Source: Capniomyces stellatus
Lineage: Eukaryota; Kickxellomycota; Harpellomycetes; Harpellales; Legeriomycetaceae
NCBI GenBank assembly: GCA_001661515.1
Contig: LUVW01000029.1
Coordinates: 259,891-323,890 of the forward strand
Direction of reading: 5' to 3'
DNA length: 64,000 nt
Shown: in pieces, positions 1-10,785 of the stretch
How positions within the stretch are numbered: position 1 is the first letter of the stretch
Layout: each line of letters begins with the position of its first letter
Notes under the pieces: generated by a model
Database searches by the model: none
Seen by the model: the letters and a program-made list of their open reading frames with translations, nothing else
What the model was told of the DNA's origin: nothing
Position numbers and translations under genes: made by a program

Positions 1-687
1 GTCTGACAATGTTTTCAACTCCAGATGGGCAGTCTGCAAACTTGCATACCACACATCCATCAATTCCACATGAACATGTCTGGCCAGTTTCATCAATCCA
101 TGGATCTGCTGAGTTGGCGGCAACGCATTCAGCCTCCTTGACTGGGTTTACAAGTCCTGATGGACATACTACGTCGACACATACAACACATCCATTAACA
201 TCACAGGAGCATGACTGACCAGTTGTGGCGTCAGCCCATGGTGTTGCCGAGTTGGCAGCAACGCACTCTGCCTCCTTGACCGGATTGATAAGGGTGGATG
301 GACACTCTACGTCGACACAATTGATGCATCCGCCAATATCACATGAACATGATTGGCCAGTTGTGGCGTTGGCCCATGCTGTTGCCGAGTTGGCAGCAAC
401 GCACTCTGCCTCCTTGACCGGATTGATAAGGGTGGATGGACATACCACATCAACGCAAACAACACATCCATTAACATCACATGAACATGATTGGCCAGTT
501 GTGGTGTCGGCCCATGCTGTTGCTGAGTTGGCGGTGATACACTCTGCTTCTTTGACTGGGTTCACAAGGGTTGATGGGCACTCTACGTCGACACAAACAA
601 CACATCCATCAATGTCGCACGAGCATGATTGTCCGGTTGTGGCGTCGGCCCATGGATTGGCTGAGTTGCTTGCTTTGCAGGAGTCTT
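1..687. repeat. 687-bp higher-order repeat, copy A (left edge)
   Basis: First copy of a direct repeat with a period of 687 bp (229 codons). By eye it differs from the next copy only near 655 (GGATTGGCTG against GGATCAGCTG), an Asn/Asp change in the protein. The array may continue to the left of the window. Confidence 0.95.
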
Positions 688-2203
688 GTCTGACAATGTT
701 TTCAACTCCAGATGGGCAGTCTGCAAACTTGCATACCACACATCCATCAATTCCACATGAACATGTCTGGCCAGTTTCATCAATCCATGGATCTGCTGAG
801 TTGGCGGCAACGCATTCAGCCTCCTTGACTGGGTTTACAAGTCCTGATGGACATACTACGTCGACACATACAACACATCCATTAACATCACAGGAGCATG
901 ACTGACCAGTTGTGGCGTCAGCCCATGGTGTTGCCGAGTTGGCAGCAACGCACTCTGCCTCCTTGACCGGATTGATAAGGGTGGATGGACACTCTACGTC
1001 GACACAATTGATGCATCCGCCAATATCACATGAACATGATTGGCCAGTTGTGGCGTTGGCCCATGCTGTTGCCGAGTTGGCAGCAACGCACTCTGCCTCC
1101 TTGACCGGATTGATAAGGGTGGATGGACATACCACATCAACGCAAACAACACATCCATTAACATCACATGAACATGATTGGCCAGTTGTGGTGTCGGCCC
1201 ATGCTGTTGCTGAGTTGGCGGTGATACACTCTGCTTCTTTGACTGGGTTCACAAGGGTTGATGGGCACTCTACGTCGACACAAACAACACATCCATCAAT
1301 GTCGCACGAGCATGATTGTCCGGTTGTGGCGTCGGCCCATGGATCAGCTGAGTTGCTTGCTTTGCAGGAGTCTTGTCTGACAATGTTTTCAACTCCAGAT
1401 GGGCAGTCTGCAAACTTGCATACCACACATCCATCAATTCCACATGAACATGTCTGGCCAGTTTCATCAATCCATGGATCTGCTGAGTTGGCGGCAACGC
1501 ATTCTGCCTCCTTGACTGGGTTTACAAGTCCTGATGGACATACTACATCGACACAATTGACACACCCGTCGGTTCCGCATGAACATGACTGGCCAGTTGT
1601 GGCGTCGGCCCATGCTGTTACCGAGTTTTCGGCAATGCATGCAGCCTCTTTGATTGGGCTTACTGTACCTGGTTCACACTCCTTAGATTCTTCGCAAACT
1701 TCGCAGCCATCTTCAGTGCAAATACAGTTTTGCCCCGTTACTTGATCGACCCAAAAGCAGTCAGGGTGGTCCGTCAGACATTTAGCGTATAGTTCTAAGT
1801 TTGTTACGCCTTTGATGCATGTTACAGATTCGGTTTTTAAAATGCACTCCTCGCAACCTGTTTTTAGACATTCGCAGTTACAATCAACAGTTGTCCAAGT
1901 TACGCCACGGTTTTTTCCAATACACACGCTATACAGAAATCTGTTAAATGCATTTGGGTTGCATTCCAGAGAGAGTTCGCTTTGTTCAAGTTCCACTTCG
2001 CACCCAGATACATCGCAGTAGTAGTTTTTACCTTCTTTCACCCATGGGTTGTATCCATTGGCATCAACGCAATTGAGTTGTTCGTCAAATCTATCAACGG
2101 TTATATCACATCCCTCTGGCAAGGCCCGAGACCCTAAACTAGGCTCAGGGTTGCCCTGGGCCTGGTATGCCAAGGCTACAATATATATTACGGCTTTAAA
2201 CAT
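1..2203 (-). CDS. Secreted cysteine-rich tandem-repeat protein, C-terminus beyond window
   Basis: An open minus-strand frame begins at an ATG at 2203 and runs without a stop to the window edge (734 codons, so partial). The first ~17 residues (MFKAVIYIVALAYQAQG) form a plausible signal peptide. Residues ~30-150 are divergent cysteine-rich modules. After that come regular units of 45-46 residues, each with six cysteines in the order CSC-x4-C-x2-C-x4-C-x15-C, with recurring TGQ(S/T)CSC and NPVKEAEC blocks. Five units (4x46 + 45 = 229 residues) form a 687-bp higher-order repeat. No internal membrane segment is visible. Spacing recalls small disulfide modules such as pacifastin-like domains, but I cannot assign a family. 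Secretion to the wall or surface, for example as an adhesive or structural protein, is inference. The plus-strand open frames here are shadows. Confidence 0.8.
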   Translation of the reverse strand, partial: MFKAVIYIVALAYQAQGNPEPSLGSRALPEGCDITVDRFDEQLNCVDANGYNPWVKEGKNYYCDVSGCEVELEQSELSLECNPNAFNRFLYSVCIGKNRGVTWTTVDCNCECLKTGCEECILKTESVTCIKGVTNLELYAKCLTDHPDCFWVDQVTGQNCICTEDGCEVCEESKECEPGTVSPIKEAACIAENSVTAWADATTGQSCSCGTDGCVNCVDVVCPSGLVNPVKEAECVAANSADPWIDETGQTCSCGIDGCVVCKFADCPSGVENIVRQDSCKASNSADPWADATTGQSCSCDIDGCVVCVDVECPSTLVNPVKEAECITANSATAWADTTTGQSCSCDVNGCVVCVDVVCPSTLINPVKEAECVAANSATAWANATTGQSCSCDIGGCINCVDVECPSTLINPVKEAECVAANSATPWADATTGQSCSCDVNGCVVCVDVVCPSGLVNPVKEAECVAANSADPWIDETGQTCSCGIDGCVVCKFADCPSGVENIVRQDSCKASNSANPWADATTGQSCSCDIDGCVVCVDVECPSTLVNPVKEAECITANSATAWADTTTGQSCSCDVNGCVVCVDVVCPSTLINPVKEAECVAANSATAWANATTGQSCSCDIGGCINCVDVECPSTLINPVKEAECVAANSATPWADATTGQSCSCDVNGCVVCVDVVCPSGLVNPVKEAECVAANSADPWIDETGQTCSCGIDGCVVCKFADCPSGVENIVR
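688..1374. repeat. 687-bp higher-order repeat, copy B
   Basis: Second, practically identical copy. It encodes five consecutive 45-46 residue cysteine modules of the secreted protein, so the reading frame is kept across copies. Confidence 0.95.
1375..1546. repeat. 687-bp repeat, truncated third copy
   Basis: Starts exactly one period after copy B and matches for about 170 bp, then diverges into an older, related module. It marks the N-terminal border of the recent amplification. Confidence 0.85.
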
Positions 2204-4496
2204 ACTATATAAATTATTATTTGGTTCTAGCTAAATTCAGATATATATTTTGCTGATTTGCTTAGCAACGCCCCTTCCTTTTATATTGTTAAACCGAATA
2301 TATATTTCTACTTTTCAATATATTTTTCAGAGGTAATCGAGTATTTTTATTTTCCCGTTTCAGTAATAAAAATAATAGCAACTAGTAAATCGCTTGAAAT
2401 TAACGCCAACACTACCTTTACTGATTATTGCGCTTTCCCAGTTATGAAATATCTTCTTTTTTTTTGTAATATAGCTTAGAGCAACTTTGACTAGATGATA
2501 AACAAAATAACATCAAGTATATTCCAATTCATCAACAGCGAGTTTTTTTTTGTTTTTTTGGCGAGTTGGATACACATGTTTTCCTGTGAGATTTGCTATT
2601 AAATAGTGACAATCAGGATATCTACTGTTTTTGCTTGCGATAAAAAATACATAATGCATTGAGCAAATTGTCTTGCGCGGTTTAGCTATGAAAAAGCCTG
2701 AGAATTTTCTATTGTTTTAAAAAAATATATTGATTTGATTGTTTACTAATATATTCAGTTGAACATAACATCTAAAAGATGTTTCATTTTCCCTCAAGAA
2801 CATTTTCTTTACTTGGTAGGTTGGGTTGACACCTTTTCTTTTTATTCACTTAGTGTTTTTGTCTTGGAGACGAGTTTGGTATTTGGGGAATTCCATTAGA
2901 CATATATACTATTACTAATAAACCAATTTCCAAAAAATAAAATTCAAAAAACACAACAGTTTTCTCAGTTTTTTCAAGGAACTCCAGGTAAAATATTCAT
3001 TAAATTGGTCTAGTTTCCGTATTTAAAAATCAATAAATTTATCAGTTTAATTTCTTAATTTTTTGCCCAATTACTCCTGAATTACAAGAACTTTGGTTTA
3101 ATCATATTTTACAGGGCCTTGGCTAATATACAGTTGGGAGTTGTACAAAAACATTTAATCAAAATGTCGAACTTTCTGGAAATTTTAAGCAAATCCTGTC
3201 TAAATTGTCTGCCAAAATGTTGCTTATTTTTTTTTTCGAAATATTTATCCAAAAAAGGGGTTTACTAATATATAATTTCCGTTTGCCATTATTAAGCGCA
3301 GCCGTGTATTTTAAGCGCCTCCGTTTTCTCTGAGTTTCATATTCCTATCCACTATGTGAAATTCAATTTATACATAGTAAAGCAGCAAAATAGATTGATC
3401 GAGTAATGACTGAGATAATAGTGATTGTTCTTTAGACTAAGCTCATTGTGAACTGATCAGAAAAACACACAGGTGCAAAAGACAATCAAATGTGATGATT
3501 GCAAGGACAGCTGATAAACTATTCTGAAAAAAGCCACCAGTTATATGACAACCAAAGCCACCAACCGATATAACTACCAAAGTGCAGAGCGGTTTAGATG
3601 CTGACGCAAAATTAATTGCAAAACTTATTGATCGATAAATGATAAACATTAAGCAATAAAGAACGCGATTTATTACTATTGATGTTGATGATGGCTCTTC
3701 ACCCGTAAACACATGGGGACGAAGCTATCTGTATGGGAATAAAGCAGGGATGACTTTTCAACACTGATAAATAGTTGCAGATTTAGTTGTAAACTTTGAT
3801 GGTTAAACAACAAATGCTGTGCCAAACCCTGTCTACTCAAAAGATTCGTCTGGATTTGTGGTATAATTGGATTTATGTGGGCTTCACTGCTAAAAACTAC
3901 GACAAAGTCAAAAAATTCCAGCCGAAATCAAGTAAAATTCAAAATAGGAATTGTACAAAGTGCAACTACGTACTCTTTTGTGTTAAACAGCAAAACGTAG
4001 AACTGACATTTAATAGCTATAATGGTTTGAATTGACAAATTAAACAGTCAATTAGTAACAAGTAAAAAGAAATAGTAAATTGGTCAATGAAAAGTTTATA
4101 AATAAAACAAAAAATTTACTAAAATTTTTAAACGAAAAACAAGCCTGAACCCAAATAATTCCTTCAATTACAATTTCTTTGCAGCTTTTAACATTTATTA
4201 AACCCTGTGTTAGTAGACGCAATATAAAAACAAAATGGTGTGCCATTCTTGGCCGTGACTGGGCTCAAATACCACGACTAATAGCATAAATAAACCTTTA
4301 AGTGATGCCTCAGCTAACTGCGCCAACGCGTAAAAACCATAAAAGCCTAATTTTATTGTGAGGAATTTGATCTACTTTGATTTAGTCTTATTGTCTAATT
4401 AAGCTGTTTTCTTTAATATCGCCGATTTTATTAATTAAGAGTATATTAGTGATAAAAGATATTGTTAGCAAGTTGGGTTAGACATTCAGAATATGG
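2204..4496. other. AT-rich intergenic region, no gene recognised
   Basis: About 2.3 kb upstream of the cysteine-rich gene and downstream of PUS4. It has long A/T runs and frequent stops. A hydrophobic 89-codon frame at 3443-3712 (minus) resembles nothing I know and has no supporting splice partners. Confidence 0.6.
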
Positions 4497-6096
4497 TCAT
4501 CTATTCGCACCAAAGACATTGCCCATAATCTCATTATTATTCCTCAAAGCATCCAAAACCATATCTATATTATCCATATCGCTCAGCTCCAACGTGTGTT
4601 CGCCAAGCTTCAATGGTCCTTGCTGGGTTCTAATAAGATCCGAAACCACTCCACAGCTCCCTATTTCAGTGCAAATGTCATTCGACAGCGACCGTATATA
4701 TGTCCCTTTCCCACAATCCACAGAAATCTGAAAAAATCCCTTTTTTTTGCCCAGCTCCAATATTCTAAACGCCGGGTCTCCTATCTCAACTTCCTCTTTG
4801 CTTGCCACAATGTTGTCTGCATTAAAATCGCTATCCAAATTCTCTTTTTGCATCTGAGCCATCTCACTGCGAGAATTATAATACCAATCCAAGTTTATCG
4901 AGCTTATGCTTACTAGTCTGGGCTCAACCAGCGACGGCAGCGACTGGCCGTCTCTTGCATAGGTATAGAGCGGTTTTCCCTTCATTTTTATTGCCGAGAA
5001 TCTAAATCCCATTAAACCACAGGATATTTATGAGTATTAATCAAACATTAGCGATTACCATCAGCGCTTGTTTTTTTTTTTTTTTGAAAAAAAAAATCAA
5101 AAGTGTTCCCACAACTCCCTATTTCAACTCTGTCCTCAAACCAGATTGTAAAACCCAGGTAAACTTACAATGGTGGCATTTGATTGACATCTCCAATGAA
5201 TTTTGGAATTGCACTTATAATCTTCTCCCTTGAGTTTTCAATAAATGGGCTAATGCTGGTTATTTTCCCATCCATATCAAGCGAGTCGGTAGAGTAGCCA
5301 AGTATAACCTGTGCCTTGTAGGACTATTTCAAAACACGCACACACACAAACACACATTTATATATATATATGGTATTTAGAATAGTATTATTTTACAACT
5401 AAGCGTGACAACGATGCCACTAGTAGCTTATTGGTTCCATTGCCATTTACCTTTTTACCACTAAGAAAAACGTTCAAGTCCTTACAGGCATCACCTAGTC
5501 CTACAACTAAAATTATTGGTTGATAGCCAAAGTTCGCGGTTTAGGTCGAGCAACAATATTAGCGATATAACATCAGCCAGAGGCTAGAATTGACTATTTA
5601 ACAAAGTGAAAGGTATCGAGTTGTACTTGTTCCAAAAGCCAAAATTTTGAGTTTGAAAATAAAGTTGCTTACTTAGAACGCCAGAAGCTTCGGGATCCTA
5701 TTAGAACAGTATTTAAACCCTGTTATTGCTGTATCACAAATTAAAGCCCGCTTGTGTTCTACAATCATTTCAATTATTTTAAAAAAGAATCCTAGCAAGA
5801 TCGCAATCAAACACAATTTTAACCAAAGAAAAAGTGTGGAATTCAGATAATACCAATGTGCCTCCATGTCCGACCTTCCAGGGTAATTTATGAATTCTTT
5901 TTTTGCTATTGATTATTCCTGATAGATTTTCCATGTTATTGGCAAAATATTCGCTAAAGTTTAATCTTTTGTCGTATTTGGATATCGGAAAGTACAATTG
6001 TTTAATGAATCTCAGGGCGCCTGCACTCGAAAGTCCTTTTGGCTTATTTATTGCTATAAATCCATGTTTTTTCAAGACGTTTGATACGATGTTCAT
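4497..6096 (-). CDS. PUS4: tRNA pseudouridine(55) synthase, TruB/Pus4 family
   Basis: Five exons join into a 327-residue protein: 6096-5854, 5697-5673, 5506-5451, 5323-5169 and 5001-4497. All introns are GT...TAG. The N-terminus has the TruB motif GFIAINKPKGLSS. Exon 1 ends in KVGHGGTL, and the catalytic Asp lies in the 25-nt second exon (DPEASGVL), together giving the GHGGTLDPxAxGVL signature. Exon 3 gives IVGLGDACKDLNVFLSGKK. Exons 4-5 give QMPPLFSAIKMKGKPLYTYAR and, later, the GTYIRSLSND...DLIRTQQGPL region. The family converts U55 to pseudouridine in the T-loop of cytosolic and mitochondrial tRNA. It is somewhat shorter than yeast Pus4 (about 400 residues). Start chosen because the first TruB motif lies 12 residues downstream. 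Confidence 0.92.
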
Positions 6097-6587
6097 AACT
6101 GGATCTAAATGTTTTATTGCTTGTGCAGAATCTAGTATTAGTATCGAGGCTAGGGAGACAAAAGGGAACTGCGATTTTTATCTGTGTTCTACTTTTTACC
6201 TTTTGATAACAATTGGTGAGGTGGAATCGAAAAAAGAGTGGAAAAACAGAAAAAAGAGTGGAAAAACAGAAAAAAGAGTGGAAAAGGTAGAAAAAAAGGG
6301 AAAAAAAACAACGGCGAATGATTGGGTTAAACCAGAACACGAATAAAAAATAAGGAACTTTACTTGGCAAATTGATTAATGTATGTATTAAAGTTAACAT
6401 TGCAGTAATTGGTCTGGGAGCAAGTAGAAGAGGTGGAGGAGGTGGAGGAGGTAAAAGTGTCAGTTTTTAGATTTTGTGTTTGGTCTATATATTGAATGAT
6501 ACATCTATACGAGTATTAACTATATCAAAGGAGGAAAATCAAAAAATAAAGATAAAAAGTATTTAATAATTTTTTTTTTTTGGTAGA
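6097..6587. other. Intergenic gap with A-rich 20-bp repeats
   Basis: Spacer between PUS4 and the transcription-factor gene. It holds three tandem copies of an A-rich 20-bp unit (AAAAAGAGTGG core) at about 6230-6290 and a short GGTGGAGGA tract near 6428-6452. No gene seen. Confidence 0.7.
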
Positions 6588-8828
6588 TTAAATCTGATCG
6601 TCAAAGACAATCTGTCTTTTGTCGCTGTCTGAAACAATCAAACAAAGAAATTTTAAGATGTATCTATACTGGTTCAGGGGGGCCTTGAACCTAAACCTGA
6701 CCATTTCCGAGATGGGCTCAAAGTAGCCATTGGGACCACTGTCCGTGTTAATGCCTGGAAGAGAAGTGTGATCAGAGCTGACTTTGGTGGTGAGGATGGT
6801 GTGTTTAAAGGCTCTTTTAGACGCATCCACCTTTGAACGCTCGTCATACTCGTGTGTTGTGTAAGCTCTTGATGGGTAAGCAGGTATATCGTGGAGATCA
6901 TGGCATAAACTCAACGCAATATAGCCAACGTAATCACTAACAGTAAAGTCGGTATAGTTGTTTAGCAGCAGACTCTTTGTCAGCTTGTTGGTGTTTGTAA
7001 TTGTGCAGCAAAAGTAGTTGATAAATGTTGGCCCGTTGGGAACAAACCAAGGATTTGTGTCACTATTTGTTATGGCAACGTTGGCGATTATGCTTGGGAT
7101 GTGGTTGATTGTTTGATTTTTAGAGTGGCAGTATGTTTTTACTTTCATCATGTGAATCAAAGAATTGATGGCAATGTTGCCCAACACCATATATGAGCTG
7201 ATCTCCTTTAGTAACTTAAATACAAGTTCCAGACCGTTGGAAATAGCTTCGGCCTTTGGGTGGTCGTCAATAAGCTTGGCATTGGTCAAAACAAATCCGC
7301 ATTGTACCAGGGGGAAATTTATCTCTACTTCCCAGTTACAAACTGGAATGTTGGCGTAAGCCCACTCGAATAAGTTTATCATTTGTAGTGCGCTTTCGAT
7401 GCACATCATTTTAGCCACTTTCACTCTCCAAGGCTCGCTGATTAAGTACTCAAGCTGTGCGATTTCCGACAAGCTCAGCACTATTTTCATTTCTTTGGTC
7501 ATTATCTGAAAGTACCACAGATTTACTATCATTAGCTGAACGTTGTATGGATCTACTACCAGGTAGTTTCTGTTTTCAAACAGTTCCAGCTTCCCCAAAT
7601 TATTTTGTGTGTGCTTGTTTAAGACTAGCGTCAGACTTTTAATTTCTCGCGATAGCTTCAAAAACTCTTGGAAATCCTTGTTGTAGTCCTCTTTGATTGT
7701 CAATGTTCTCCTGTTAGATAGTTCCAGCACTTTGTTTCCCAAAATAAATGTTTTGCATTTCAATTCTGATGTATCCAAGTTAATTCTTCTGGTATCTGTG
7801 GTCTTCAGCAGTTTTCTGGTATAGTTGCTGTAATATAGTGGCTGACTTAGGTAGTCTATACCATTGAACCACTCATAGTCATTGGAGGGAAGTTTGTTTA
7901 AACTATCTTTGAAGTGTGTCGGGAAAGTTGGCGATATAAATTTGTAAGTAATGCTGTTCTCAAAAAACACCATCCACCATATCCTCCTTTTAAACTCTTT
8001 TATGTACATTTCTTTGCTAGAGTGACCTTCGCCTAGCTGTTCTCTACTTGGTTCTATTTTGTGGAGCCCAAGCATGATGCACATCCGTGAGCACTGCTCT
8101 GCAACAACAAGTGACCTTGTTCCGAGTCCATGAGAAGCATACAATTTGCACAAAGCAAATCGACTCCAAATATAATTTAAACAGGGTTTATCAATATCAT
8201 CGTCAAGAATTTTAGCCGAAATATCTATCAGCCTTTGTACCTGCTCCTTTGAAAGAACTTCAGTATCGCTACCGCTGCTGGTCAGTTTTGAGCTTTGCGC
8301 AGCCAAAATATATATTATATACTTTGGCAGCTGCAGGTTTTTTAAATTTTCAATAAAGTGGGGCAACCTAATTGGCATCATTAGGGCAGGAAATGCAAAA
8401 ACCATTTTAGGCAGCGCCTCTATTATCAAGCTAACAAGGAGCTGGACTGGAACTCCGATTTCGGCACTGATAATATTCTTGTTTCCATTTTTCTTTATTT
8501 CTAGCCTCTCAAACAGACAGTATTCGTACAACTTTGTTTCTGGAGTAAGCACTTCCTTGTTTGCTTTATTGCCGCCGCCATCAGGCACTAATTTTCTTTT
8601 TTTTGAAATCGTGTCCATTATTGATCCTGTTTTATCGGCTATGCTATCCAAGATTTTATCCACATTCTTTGCCCTAGAAACCCTTGTTTTTTTGACTTTT
8701 GGTATGTTAAGTCGAAACTTTCCCATTCCCAACTTGGCTCCCGCACATTTTCTGCATGTTTCGCTCTCGTGATTTGGTTTGTTATAATGCGAACATAAAT
8801 TGTTTGCCCCCCCCGACTGAGCAAACAT
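6588..8828 (-). CDS. Fungal-specific transcription factor domain protein
   Basis: A single 746-residue open frame. Residues ~150-300 carry the fungal transcription-factor middle-homology pattern (Fungal_trans type): FPALMMPIRLPHF early, then SLVVAEQCSRMCIMLGLHKI and FKRRIWWMVFFEN. This domain normally follows an N-terminal zinc cluster that binds DNA. Here the N-terminus has only CSHYNKPNHESETCRKC, which reads either as the second half of a Zn2Cys6 cluster or as a CCHC knuckle, with Tyr where a Cys is expected. The remaining cluster cysteines may lie on an unseen upstream exon, or the DNA-binding domain may be degenerate. A basic stretch (KVKKTRVSRAKN, later KKRKLV) could be a nuclear-localisation signal. 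An eight-base G run just after the ATG is a possible sequencing-error spot. Targets unknown. Confidence 0.75.
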   Translation of the reverse strand: MFAQSGGANNLCSHYNKPNHESETCRKCAGAKLGMGKFRLNIPKVKKTRVSRAKNVDKILDSIADKTGSIMDTISKKRKLVPDGGGNKANKEVLTPETKLYEYCLFERLEIKKNGNKNIISAEIGVPVQLLVSLIIEALPKMVFAFPALMMPIRLPHFIENLKNLQLPKYIIYILAAQSSKLTSSGSDTEVLSKEQVQRLIDISAKILDDDIDKPCLNYIWSRFALCKLYASHGLGTRSLVVAEQCSRMCIMLGLHKIEPSREQLGEGHSSKEMYIKEFKRRIWWMVFFENSITYKFISPTFPTHFKDSLNKLPSNDYEWFNGIDYLSQPLYYSNYTRKLLKTTDTRRINLDTSELKCKTFILGNKVLELSNRRTLTIKEDYNKDFQEFLKLSREIKSLTLVLNKHTQNNLGKLELFENRNYLVVDPYNVQLMIVNLWYFQIMTKEMKIVLSLSEIAQLEYLISEPWRVKVAKMMCIESALQMINLFEWAYANIPVCNWEVEINFPLVQCGFVLTNAKLIDDHPKAEAISNGLELVFKLLKEISSYMVLGNIAINSLIHMMKVKTYCHSKNQTINHIPSIIANVAITNSDTNPWFVPNGPTFINYFCCTITNTNKLTKSLLLNNYTDFTVSDYVGYIALSLCHDLHDIPAYPSRAYTTHEYDERSKVDASKRAFKHTILTTKVSSDHTSLPGINTDSGPNGYFEPISEMVRFRFKAPLNQYRYILKFLCLIVSDSDKRQIVFDDQI

Positions 8829-10729
8829 TATTACTCTTTACAGTTCTGCTGTACGTGTGTTTATTCTTTAAATATATATATATATAATGAGCGTATGCAG
8901 TGGGCTAGTTACGTCTCTGACACCACTATCCTTTGGCGAATCGTCGGTGTATTTAGGTTTCTTGTATCAATATATTTATTATTTGTTTAAAGTTGTATAT
9001 AAACTATACTGCGCTATTACTATATACTTTTGAATACTGTCAAAATTATAGTCTTTTTTATTATTTTTCTTTTTTTTGCTGCTTATAGGTGTATTCTAAT
9101 GAGCAAGTGATTTTCTTCACTTGGAGAGACGAGTTGAGGACTAATAATTATGCCGATGATATCAATAGCTAAAAGAAATATTACAATGGTGTGCTTTAGA
9201 TGCGGTAGCGAACCTGCCTTATATTATTTTATATATATATATATTCTTGTCTACTAGAACTTGCAATTTGAAAACACGCTTGCTCAGCCCAATATTTTCT
9301 CGCTTTAACTAAACTTCCTATTTTTTTTCTTTTTAGTGACTTAAATTAGAATTTATGACTTATTCCAATTAGGTAGTTTTAAACTTCAAGTATTCAATTA
9401 GTTCATTTTTTATTTTTTTCAATATATTTCCAAGATAGGCACAAATGATTGAGGGTTTGGATTTTGAAGATTGAGGGCTGAAGATTGATTTTGATATTGG
9501 CATTGGCTTTGGTATAGTTGGAATTATGTTCTGTCAGCATCATCCATATTGCCTCTATTTGTTTAAAAACCTTCCCAATTTAAACACATTTTGGTTCACT
9601 TTTTGGCTTTACTCAACGGTCTCCCACAAATATCCGTTTAGCCCAGTAGAATCGGGTTTTCAAAAAAAATATTAGTAACCAATAAAAGCAACTAACTCAA
9701 TAACAAATGCGCCCTAATTTGAAACTTTGGCTTATCAGCAAAAAAAGTACCTGTTAATTCGGCAATAAAAAAAACTAATTAATCGACTAAGTTGACTTTG
9801 GTCTGTGATTAATGGAACTTTGGTATTATGACCAAAGTCGGTTTTATCCATCCTGCAGTTGTACTTATTTTTACCTTTTTTTTGGTACAATTGTTCTGGC
9901 TGTTCCTTTTTGTACGTACTTTTGAAATTCTCAAATCTCGGAACCTTTAAAAATTCATTATTTTTATTCTTCTTTTTTTGTCCTTAACTGACTAAGCTTT
10001 TTTTTACTTTGTTTTAATTGGGCTGACATTTAAATAATTACCTTGAAATATTGCATCTTCCAAACAAAATAGCTCGGTATTACGTAAATGAGCCTGTTAT
10101 TAACAATTAAGCGTAATAAGCTCCTTGCGTCAATTTAAACCAAGATAGGCAATAAAGTACTTTACAAATCAAAATGGCAGAAAAGAAAAGGTTGGAAAAT
10201 AAAAGCAACCCCATTTGGCCCTAAACGTCGTTTTTTTTTTTACTGCTAAAAAAGTAAATGTCGGTCAATATTTTAAATCAATTACGTTTATTTACTGCGA
10301 ATCAACTAGATATTTTTAGTTCCAAAAACAACTTAATTAGCCGTTTGAAAGAAAGTAGAAAAGAAACAAAAAAAAGACCAATAATAACAATAATAATAAA
10401 GTAAAGCTATTGAAAACAAGAGTAAATGTTGAGCAAAATCGAACTAGTCAAGGATTTGAGATTAAAGAAAGGTCGGGCTAAAAAAAAGAGCTAAATCTAA
10501 TTTCAAAAGGAGGTCATTTTTTTTCTTTGTAGAGTCCTGCTGTGTAGTCTCTTGATTTCCCTACTCTTGAAAAAATTGGCAGATAGTGCTACTCTGCTGA
10601 TCGTAGCGTTGTCTCATTGATTTTGGTGTGTTGTTTTATTTCTATTTACAACAGATGAGAGACTAAAGTCTGATGTATCACGACTTTGTATTGTAAATGT
10701 GTGTGTGTTTTTTTAGTGTGCAAAGCAAA

Positions 10730-10785
10730 TGACGTCAGTCACATCGATGATTATATAATGTGTTGTACACTATAAATAACACCCT
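10730..10785. promoter_or_regulatory. CRE-like palindrome followed by TATA-like boxes
   Basis: A perfect TGACGTCA palindrome (10730-10737), the ATF/CREB consensus, is followed by TATATAATG and CTATAAATAA within 50 bp. This would suit a bZIP-regulated promoter, but no gene is recognised downstream, so it may be chance. Confidence 0.25.

Noticed and set aside
9..1745. Plus-strand histidine/threonine-rich repeat frames (69, 226 and 277 codons)
   Set aside because: They are antisense shadows of the minus-strand cysteine-rich gene, which has a signal peptide, conserved cysteine spacing and one continuous frame.
3443..3712. 89-codon hydrophobic minus-strand frame
   Set aside because: No similarity, no splice partners; AT-rich DNA often yields hydrophobic frames of this size.
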